Assembly (NCBI GenBank): GCA_018242625.1
Contig: JAFEBO010000012.1
Coordinates: 372,001-436,000, forward strand
DNA: 64,000 nt
Direction: 5' to 3'
DNA from: Planctomycetota bacterium
Lineage (GTDB): Bacteria; Planctomycetota; Phycisphaerae; Phycisphaerales; UBA1924
Shown here in pieces: positions 57,995-64,000 of this stretch. Numbering within the stretch: position 1 is the first letter of the stretch; every line of letters begins with the position of its first letter. The translations under genes were made by a program, and so were the position numbers. The notes below the pieces were generated by a model. The model ran no database searches. It was not told the origin of the DNA and saw only the letters and a list, made by a program, of their open reading frames with translations.

Positions 57995-60679
57995 CTAGTT
58001 TTTCTTCGCCCGCCGTTCTTCGAGCGCCTTGAGCCGCTGCTGATGGATCGGCCGGTCGGGCTCCAGAACAATCAGGGCGTCAAGCTGCTTCCTGGCCCCC
58101 TCCAAGTCGCCCCGCTTGATCGCAATGGCCGCCGCCAGCTCACGCCCCGGCGCCTCGTACGGCGCAACCACGCACGCCCTCGACGCCTTCTCCCACGCTT
58201 TCTCCCAGTCTCCGGCCGCGGCGTACAGCTTCGCGAGCTGTTCGCTGATGCTCGCCGAGTTCTGCTCCCGCGCATCCAGGTATTCCAGGTGCACAATCGC
58301 TTTCGCCGGATCATGCGCCGGCGAAGATTCGTCCAGATACATCGCCGCCAGCAGCTTGTGCGGCATCGGGTCGACCGGCCGCGCCTCGATCAGCCGTTCG
58401 AGCAGCGGCACGAGTTCCGGAGTCGCCTTCTGGTTTTCCTTGTTCAAGCGGAGACGCACGGCCAGTTCGATCAGGTCGGGGTGTTTGGGATGCTGCTCCA
58501 GCCAGCGATCCACGACCTCCTGCGACGGAAGATCCTCTTCGTGCCCCTCGCCCAGCTGCTTGCGCCAGGCGTCCATGAGGTCCTTGACTTCAGGCTCGCC
58601 CTCCGCGGGGATCATGCCCCAGCGGACCAGTTCGAGGCCCGCCCACTGCTTGAACTCATCAAAGAACTGCTCGCGCGACACCCCGAGCACCGTCCGGAAG
58701 GCCTCGGGCTCGCGATCCCCCGCCGCGTAGCGATCCATGAGTTTCAATGGGGCTTCCGGCCCAAATCGCGTCACGATGTACTCGTACATCCAGGCGCCCT
58801 GCGCGTACGCCTGCCCGCGGTCGGTCGGCTTTTTCGGCCGGGTAAACGCGATGTTGATTTCATCAAAGTCAAACAGCGTCTTCGTCTCGTACGCGCGCGC
58901 CAGAATCTGCGCCGCGCTCCAGTCACGCGGCGCGTCCTCCAGATAGACCGCGGACGCCTCCGTAAACCAGTGAGGCAACCGATTTTTCGTGCGGGCGAGC
59001 GTCACGGTGTGGGTGAACTCGTGCTGAATCACGCGAGCCCAGTCGTACGCCCCCACCGTGTTCTTTTCGCCCAGACGCGGCGCCTCCATCGCGATCAGCG
59101 GGCCGGTCGCCGCCGCCATGGTGTGAACTTGCGGCATGCCCGTGATCCGGACGCTGAACCACTGGTGGTCGGGCATGAGCTCGATCACGGTCTTGCCTGC
59201 CGGCTGGAACCGGATCCCGCCGGGCTTGTCCCCGGTCACTCGGGCGTACACCTTCTCCAGTATCGCCGGCATCTCGCGAGCCAGCGCAAGGTCAATGCCG
59301 GGCCGGTAGCGGACGATGAAATGATCACTCTCGATTCGCGCGAAATTCCGCACGTCCCGGACCAGCTTGAGGCTGTTCGAGGCTCGCACATTGAATGGAT
59401 CGAGCGCCTCCGCCTTCTCCAGAGCCGCCAGCGCACGGTCGTCTCTCGCCGCCTGCACTTCAAGAAGCCCCAGCTCGATCCACCCGTCCGCCCGCTTGGG
59501 AGCCCGCCGCGTCGCTTCTTCGAGGTACCGCGCCGCATCGGAGTACTGCCGCTGCTCCGCCAGCGCCTTACCGACTTGCAAGTAACCAATGGGCGTGCCG
59601 GGCGAGATCACATCAAGCTGCGCAAGAAGCTTGTCGGCCCCGGCCAGGTCGAAAAGGCCCGCCGTCGCCGCCGCTTCAAGCGCTCGGGCCTCGAGCAAGC
59701 CCGGGTACCGCGCCAAGGTCGGCTTGAGCGCATCGATCGCTGCCTGCGGGTCGCGCTGGCGAATCCGCACCCGGGCGGTGAGCATGTCTGCCAGTGGCGA
59801 AACGGCTTCTCCCGCGTCGTGAGTGGGTGTCGGTGCTCCGTCCGAAACAATCGGGTCGGCAAGCCGACGCAATTTCAGGGCCATCTTCTCGGCCTGCGGA
59901 AAATTGAACGAGTCGACCGAGAGACGCCCCAGCAGATAAAACGCGTCCGCGGACGACGGATTCAATTCAAGCGCCTGCTCAAGAGCCTCTCCCGCTTCGA
60001 CGCTGTTGTCCTTGTCATCCAGCAGTTCCGCCTCGGCGATGTTGGCGCCCCAGCAAAGCCGGTCGAGCTGCTCTCTCGCCCGGCTCAGCATCGACATCAT
60101 CGTCTGGAAGTCCTGGCCCCCGCGGGACGGCCCTTCCAGCATCGCCTTGAGGTGCAGGGCACGGACGCCTTCCACCAGTTCCCAGGCGGAGCTCTGCCTC
60201 TCCTTTGTCACCCTCTGCTCCACCTGCCTCAAAGTCTGTATTGCCGGCTCGATCTCGCCAAGCCCAACCTGCGCCTCCGCCGTCAGCCGCAGCGAGCGCA
60301 GCGAAGCCGGCTTCACCGACGACAGAGTTTCGAGAGCCAGCCTGTTCTCGCCCCGCCGCACCAGCGCATCCGCACGGTCCAGCGGATCGGCCCCGTTCTC
60401 CGAAAGCGCGGGATCATCCCACGCGCCCCGGATCAGGGCGGCACGCGCACGCCTGCCAACGTCCGCGAGATCCTCCGGTTTCCAGACGCCGTGACGCACC
60501 CGGATATCCGCCCGCTCCGAATCCGTGAGATAAGGAGTCTCCAGCAGCCGGGTCACAAGCCCCGGCGCCTTGCGGTCTTCTTCAGGAACTCCCTCAACCT
60601 GCGCGCCGACGCGACCAGCGCCCAGCAGCAGGAGCAGGGCGGCCGTCTTGAACGCAATCAAACCATTGCTGTGCTTCAC
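57995..60679 (-). CDS. Exported TPR-containing gluzincin metallopeptidase
   Basis: The protein has 894 residues with a GTG start at 60679. A signal peptide is followed by about 450 residues of TPR-like helical repeats (LEQALELNPSSADAFYLLGR, LEKAEALDPFNVRASNSLK). The peptidase part has HEFTH (H553, E554, H557) and the downstream Glu E574 in HWFTEASAVYLED, the gluzincin (MA clan) layout, and a C-terminal helical region with further TPR-like repeats (KLYAAAGDWEKAWEKASRAC). Periplasmic or outer-membrane-facing; substrate unknown. It starts just after the stop of the LolA-like gene, so the two form an operon. Confidence 0.85.
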   Translation of the reverse strand: MKHSNGLIAFKTAALLLLLGAGRVGAQVEGVPEEDRKAPGLVTRLLETPYLTDSERADIRVRHGVWKPEDLADVGRRARAALIRGAWDDPALSENGADPLDRADALVRRGENRLALETLSSVKPASLRSLRLTAEAQVGLGEIEPAIQTLRQVEQRVTKERQSSAWELVEGVRALHLKAMLEGPSRGGQDFQTMMSMLSRAREQLDRLCWGANIAEAELLDDKDNSVEAGEALEQALELNPSSADAFYLLGRLSVDSFNFPQAEKMALKLRRLADPIVSDGAPTPTHDAGEAVSPLADMLTARVRIRQRDPQAAIDALKPTLARYPGLLEARALEAAATAGLFDLAGADKLLAQLDVISPGTPIGYLQVGKALAEQRQYSDAARYLEEATRRAPKRADGWIELGLLEVQAARDDRALAALEKAEALDPFNVRASNSLKLVRDVRNFARIESDHFIVRYRPGIDLALAREMPAILEKVYARVTGDKPGGIRFQPAGKTVIELMPDHQWFSVRITGMPQVHTMAAATGPLIAMEAPRLGEKNTVGAYDWARVIQHEFTHTVTLARTKNRLPHWFTEASAVYLEDAPRDWSAAQILARAYETKTLFDFDEINIAFTRPKKPTDRGQAYAQGAWMYEYIVTRFGPEAPLKLMDRYAAGDREPEAFRTVLGVSREQFFDEFKQWAGLELVRWGMIPAEGEPEVKDLMDAWRKQLGEGHEEDLPSQEVVDRWLEQHPKHPDLIELAVRLRLNKENQKATPELVPLLERLIEARPVDPMPHKLLAAMYLDESSPAHDPAKAIVHLEYLDAREQNSASISEQLAKLYAAAGDWEKAWEKASRACVVAPYEAPGRELAAAIAIKRGDLEGARKQLDALIVLEPDRPIHQQRLKALEERRAKKN

Positions 60680-60685
60680 AGGACT

Positions 60686-61738
60686 TTACTTCGGCTGAGA
60701 CGCCGGGTTGGGTGCCGTCGAAGGTTGATTGGAACCGTTTTCCGGACCTGCCCCGGTCCGGGTTGCGTCGGTCGCCCGGTCTGAGCCTTCCGGCTCCTCC
60801 AGCCCCCCCCGGAAAGGCATGACCGTTACATCCCAGCCTTCGGGGCTCTTGGTGTCAAAGACCGTTGCCGGAATAGGGCTTATCGCGTTCTTGGCGACGT
60901 TCAGCAATTGAACGGTCGATGTGTCGCCGGCCCGATTCACGGTGCAGGCCATGCGAGGAAGCAGCTTTCCCGGCTTTCCGGAACTGTCGCCCGACAGCAT
61001 GTACCAGAGCCGAATCTCCGTGAAATCGTCCGAAACCCCCGGCCGAGGAACAAGCATCAGCTGCACGGAGTTCTTCACAAAGCTCTTCGTCTGCGTCATG
61101 CGCTCGATCGGCAATTCATCCAGCCCGTCGTCCGGCGGCAGCAGCGTCGCGTCGTATCGCGCAAGGATGTCATCCTTCTTCTGACCGATCGGGATCGGCA
61201 GCGGCCCCTCGCCGATCTTGAGCGGATCAAAGCTCTCCCCGGGCCGTACCACCTGCCGCTTGACCATCCGCTTCTCCGCGGGAAAACGCTCCACGAGCCA
61301 TTCCCCATCGAAGTTGTACATCTGCTCTTTTTTCTCGAGCTTCGAGCCCACCTGCAGCGTGTCGAACCGGATCGCAAAGCGGCGTTTGCGCGGAGTGCCT
61401 TTGGCCGGGTGAGCCGCCGAAAAATCTTCAAACCACAGCCGCCCGACACGCTCCTGGGTATCCCCGGCAATCGCAAAGTCTCGCACGTACTTGATGTCGG
61501 CGGAAAGAGTCTTCAGATCCTCGTCCGCCGTCTCGAGCGCCAGAAGCAGCTGCTCGGCCGAAGAAAAACCCGCGATCGGCTCCTGCGGAAGGATCTTGAT
61601 GGTCGTCGCCGGCCCGGTCTGCGTGATCGTTTCCGGCTTGGGGTCATCGGCGAGCGAGTTGCCGCAGGCCAGGACCAGCCCGCAACCCAGAGTGAAGCCG
61701 AGAGTCTGTTTCAGCCTGATCTTGACACGCTTTGACAC
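60686..61738 (-). CDS. Exported protein, possibly LolA-fold
   Basis: The protein has 350 residues with a GTG start at 61738 and GAAGGG upstream. A signal peptide (VLACGNSLADD region) is followed by FSSAEQLLLALETADEDLKT, LSADIKYVR, VGRLWFEDF, RFAIRFDTL, EQMYNFDGEWLVERFPAEKR, and a C-terminal region with LWYMLSGDSSGK. This alternation resembles LolA/LppX/outer-membrane lipoprotein-sorting proteins (half-barrels carrying lipids). The C-terminal 40 residues are Pro/Ser/Asn-rich. The family call is tentative; the peptidase gene follows after 6 bp. Confidence 0.6.
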   Translation of the reverse strand: MSKRVKIRLKQTLGFTLGCGLVLACGNSLADDPKPETITQTGPATTIKILPQEPIAGFSSAEQLLLALETADEDLKTLSADIKYVRDFAIAGDTQERVGRLWFEDFSAAHPAKGTPRKRRFAIRFDTLQVGSKLEKKEQMYNFDGEWLVERFPAEKRMVKRQVVRPGESFDPLKIGEGPLPIPIGQKKDDILARYDATLLPPDDGLDELPIERMTQTKSFVKNSVQLMLVPRPGVSDDFTEIRLWYMLSGDSSGKPGKLLPRMACTVNRAGDTSTVQLLNVAKNAISPIPATVFDTKSPEGWDVTVMPFRGGLEEPEGSDRATDATRTGAGPENGSNQPSTAPNPASQPK

Positions 61739-61919
61739 TGTGTTTCCCTTCAGTCCATACGCCCGACATCGACAAAGGTTTTCATGCGGGGCTCAGGTGC
61801 CGCCCGAGCCTGTCCCCCCACCCTTCCCGCCGGGAAGATTACCGGTTCAACAGCCCTGAGACTCTCGTACGTTCGTAAAATGTGTTGCCTTCCCGCCGCT
61901 CGGTGCGAATCTATTGCCG

Positions 61920-62783
61920 GTGAAAAAGAGAGCCGCCATCCCCGCGCTCGGCCGGAAGCTCGCCCTGACAGCCTTGGCTTCGCTCTCCTTGGCCGGACAG
62001 CCCAGCACCGACCCCGCCCACAGCCCAAGGCCGTCCGAAGCCCCCGCAGCGGCAGGGCTCGGGCAGCGCCCAAACCCGCCCCTGGCAAAGGTCGCTCCAT
62101 CCGGCCTCTCGCTTCGACCTCTCGACCAGCATCGCAAGCTCGGAACCGTCTATTTCGAGATCCGACCCAACAGTTTTTCCGTGGCCGGACCCGTTTCCGG
62201 CCTGCGGACTTCGCCTTCCCCCCTGCTTGGCTACGCCGTCCCCCGGACTCCGGTCGAGGCCGCCGGCAACGGTTCAATGGGTTCGGTCATCGCGGCAGGC
62301 CAGTTCCAGATCGCCTGGATTTCCCTGTTGAGCGAGGAAGCGCTCGCTCCCTGGAAATCCACCAACGGCGGCCCGCTCAATCTGGATACAAACCCGATGA
62401 TCGCCGTGACGGTGCGAAACGCCGTCGACACCAGGCAGTTGTCCCGCGGCGAATTCGGATCCTCCTACATCTGCACGCTCATCGCTGACTTCACAATCAA
62501 CGGCATTTCCATCGAGAGCATCATGCCCGAGACCGTCATCTCCTTCAGCCGCCAGGACGCCGGAGCCGCCGGCGTAAAGGGCGACCAGATGACTCTCCGA
62601 ACAAAGTGCACGATCCGCCTGAAGGATTTTTTCACAACCATTCCCGGAACGCAGACTCCCCCCAGTATCGACATCAGCGCGGACCTGATCCTGTCCACGG
62701 TCCCGCCCGAAGCACAGTCCCCCGCGCCCGCTCAGCCTTCAGAGCCGGCGCCCGGTGAGCCCCCCCCCAGCACGCCGAAGTAA
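61920..62783 (+). CDS. Exported protein of unknown function
   Basis: The protein has 287 residues from the GTG at 61920 (MKKRAAIPALGRKLALTALASL as translated start), giving a signal-like N-terminus; a TTG 6 nt upstream is possible. A Pro/Ala-rich region (about 30-55), then a beta-type domain (TVYFEIRPNSFSVAG, GQFQIAWISLL, MIAVTVRNAVD, YICTLIADFTINGI, PSIDISADLILSTV), and a Pro-rich end. No family recognised. The last 52 bp overlap the convergent yqgF gene. Confidence 0.65.
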   Translation: MKKRAAIPALGRKLALTALASLSLAGQPSTDPAHSPRPSEAPAAAGLGQRPNPPLAKVAPSGLSLRPLDQHRKLGTVYFEIRPNSFSVAGPVSGLRTSPSPLLGYAVPRTPVEAAGNGSMGSVIAAGQFQIAWISLLSEEALAPWKSTNGGPLNLDTNPMIAVTVRNAVDTRQLSRGEFGSSYICTLIADFTINGISIESIMPETVISFSRQDAGAAGVKGDQMTLRTKCTIRLKDFFTTIPGTQTPPSIDISADLILSTVPPEAQSPAPAQPSEPAPGEPPPSTPK

Positions 62784-63208
62784 TCCCGCAGGATCGCGGC
62801 CGCTGCCAGCGCATCGCGCTTCTGCTTCTTCTGACCGTGTGTCATCCCCGACCTGGCCATGCTCCAGTCCGCATCGGCCGATGTCAGCCGCTCGTCCTGG
62901 TAGACAACACCCCGCCCCGTTCGCACGCCCAGTTTCGCCCCGAACTCTCGGGCTTTCTTCGCCTGCGGCCCTTCCGTCCCATCCATATTCACAGGCAGCC
63001 CCACCACCAGCGAGGCAATCGTTGCGGCATTCCCGCCCGGTCCAAGGTGTGTCTCGATCGCCCTCGCAAGCCGCTCGAGGAGCTGGCGCCCGCCGTCGGC
63101 AGAACTCGGACACTCGATCACCTCGATCGGCGTGATCAAACCGGTTTCGCGATCGCCAATGGCAAGACCCGTCCTCTTCTCGCCCAGATCAATCGCCATG
63201 TATCGCAT
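62732..63208 (-). CDS. yqgF: Putative pre-16S rRNA nuclease / Holliday junction resolvase YqgF (RuvX)
   Basis: The protein has 158 residues, a little longer than the usual 140 because of an acidic-poor Gly/Ser tail. RNase H-like fold: MAIDLGEKRTGLAIGD with the first metal Asp, VVGLPVNMDGTEG, VVYQDERLTSADAD with the conserved Glu, and KRDALAAAAILRDYF with the final Asp. In E. coli it processes the 5' end of 16S rRNA. Start MRYMAI with GGGA upstream. Confidence 0.92.
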   Translation of the reverse strand: MRYMAIDLGEKRTGLAIGDRETGLITPIEVIECPSSADGGRQLLERLARAIETHLGPGGNAATIASLVVGLPVNMDGTEGPQAKKAREFGAKLGVRTGRGVVYQDERLTSADADWSMARSGMTHGQKKQKRDALAAAAILRDYFGVLGGGSPGAGSEG

Positions 63209-63255
63209 GTGTTCCCGATGCCTGTCTCTGCCGTGCCCCGACGACCAGCACGCCG

Positions 63256-64000
63256 CTACTTCAGCCTCTCCTCAACCTGCGCGTGGAGATTCTTCAGGTC
63301 CTCCGCCTTCCCGCGCGGCATGATCAGCGTCGCGTCCGGCGTGTGCACCACGATCAGATCTTCAACACCCAGAAGGGCGATGGTGTGCTTGTTCCCGCCG
63401 TTCACCACCAGATTGTTCTTGCCCTGCTGGATGATCGAGGCCCCCGTACCGTTGGCAGTGCGATTGCCGGCCGGGTCAGAGGCGAGCGTCTCCCCATAGC
63501 TCGGCCATGAACCCACATCCAGCCAGTTCACATCCATCTCCACGGTGCAAACCGAGAAATCCTTGTCCCCCCCTCCCAACTTGCTCGCCGGCTCCATGAT
63601 CGCAAAGTCCACGCTGATCTTGGGTAGCGTGGGATACACCCGCGCGATCGTCTCCTGCTGCGTCTTCGTCCCCCACGCCTTCTGGATCTCCATCATCCCC
63701 GCGTGGCTCTCGGGCTTGAACTTCTTGAGCGCCTCCAGGAAGGTCGATGCCTTCCACACAAACATCCCGCTGTTCCAGTTGAACGAGCCCGATTGCAGGT
63801 ACGCCTGCGCCCGCGGCAGGTCCGGCTTCTCAACAAACCGCGCCACGTGGAACGCCAGCGACTTCCCGTCCTTCTCCGTCCCCGGCACGTTGCGGATCGG
63901 CGTCCCCCGCTCCACATACCCGTACCCGGTCGCCGCAAACGTCGGCTTGATCGAAAATGTCACCAGCCGCTTGGGATCGGCCTCCACCAGCTTGTACCCG
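63256..64000 (-). CDS. manC: Mannose-1-phosphate guanylyltransferase, C-terminal part (N-terminus outside the window)
   Basis: At least 248 residues are present; the frame is open to the edge (YKLVEADPKRLVTFSIKPTF). Nucleotidyltransferase features: PTFAATGYGYVERG, FVEKPDLPRAQAYL, FNWNSGMFVWKASTFLEALK, SVDFAIMEPASK, VEMDVNWLDVGSWPSYGE, NLVVNGGNKHTIALLGVEDL. This is the short GMP type without the C-terminal isomerase domain; the end (DLKNLHAQVEERLK) is complete. It makes GDP-mannose for glycans. The first third lies beyond 64000. Confidence 0.88.
   Translation of the reverse strand, partial: GYKLVEADPKRLVTFSIKPTFAATGYGYVERGTPIRNVPGTEKDGKSLAFHVARFVEKPDLPRAQAYLQSGSFNWNSGMFVWKASTFLEALKKFKPESHAGMMEIQKAWGTKTQQETIARVYPTLPKISVDFAIMEPASKLGGGDKDFSVCTVEMDVNWLDVGSWPSYGETLASDPAGNRTANGTGASIIQQGKNNLVVNGGNKHTIALLGVEDLIVVHTPDATLIMPRGKAEDLKNLHAQVEERLK

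Noticed and set aside
57830..60784. 984-codon open frame on the plus strand
   Set aside because: Antisense to the TPR-gluzincin; Arg/Pro/His-rich with no domain, while the minus strand has TPR and HEFTH motifs.

Overview
The window is a GC-rich piece of a bacterial chromosome, most likely from a flagellated planctomycete of the Phycisphaerae type. The support is indirect but consistent. Two loci end in dockerin-like 'CPADLN...D.DF.IFA.AY' tails, there is a PEP-CTERM-like surface protein with an 'IPSPGA' motif, and there is a pseudopilin, an exported formylglycine-generating enzyme, a DUF4337-type protein, a zinc-ribbon Ser/Thr kinase, and a flagellar locus in which FliW and CsrA sit next to four flagellin genes. 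No tRNA, rRNA, CRISPR array, insertion sequence or prophage was seen. It reads as ordinary chromosome rather than a mobile island.

Layout. 1-3.2 kb: the start of an FmdB-type zinc-ribbon gene (minus strand) and a large membrane Ser/Thr kinase. 3.2-6.9 kb: a minus-strand flagellar block (flgF-flgG-flgA-flgH: rod, P-ring chaperone, L-ring). 7.1-11.7 kb: a lipoprotein, inorganic pyrophosphatase, an exported M3 peptidase and an RtcB RNA ligase. 11.7-26.1 kb: a plus-strand flagellar block (flgI, flgJ-like, flgN-like, flgK, flgL, fliW, csrA, four flagellins, each flagellin followed by its own intrinsic terminator). 26.2-31.5 kb: XerD-type recombinase, then an OprB-like porin, aspartase and a Dcu-type C4-dicarboxylate carrier. 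31.5-36.1 kb: a membrane protein, MqnC (futalosine menaquinone pathway), a PEP-CTERM-like protein and asd. 35.0-40.8 kb: a minus-strand aspartate-to-methionine unit (trans-sulfuration enzyme, aspartokinase-homoserine dehydrogenase, a second trans-sulfuration enzyme, asd) headed by a promoter and a SAM-I/SAM-IV-like riboswitch. 40.8-44.5 kb: the 5-oxoprolinase genes pxpB-pxpC-(MFS carrier)-pxpA. 44.5-49.2 kb: exported FGE, exported amidohydrolase, pseudopilin, a decayed subtilase remnant and a guanine-deaminase-like enzyme. 49.2-53.5 kb: DEAD-box helicase and RlmL. 53.5-64 kb: GT9 glycosyltransferase, a broken VOC gene, DUF4337 protein, FG-GAP/dockerin secreted protein, an exported TPR metallopeptidase with a LolA-fold-like partner, YqgF, and the 3' part of a mannose-1-phosphate guanylyltransferase.

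How the parts fit. The two flagellar blocks together supply rod, rings, hook junction, filament and the post-transcriptional switch (FliW-CsrA). The leaders of flagellins 2 and 3 carry hairpins containing GGA just upstream of the ribosome binding site, as expected for CsrA targets. The methionine unit couples homoserine synthesis to cystathionine chemistry. Its aspartokinase lacks ACT domains, so the SAM riboswitch may be the main feedback control. Ten start codons across the window are preceded at 5-8 nt by a TAnnnT hexamer, suggesting that leaderless transcripts are common here. No single locus is clearly a new multi-gene system. The most unusual items are the ACT-less fusion enzyme behind a SAM riboswitch, an EF-hand-like loop inside the Dcu carrier, the leaderless promoter pattern and the CsrA-type flagellin leaders.
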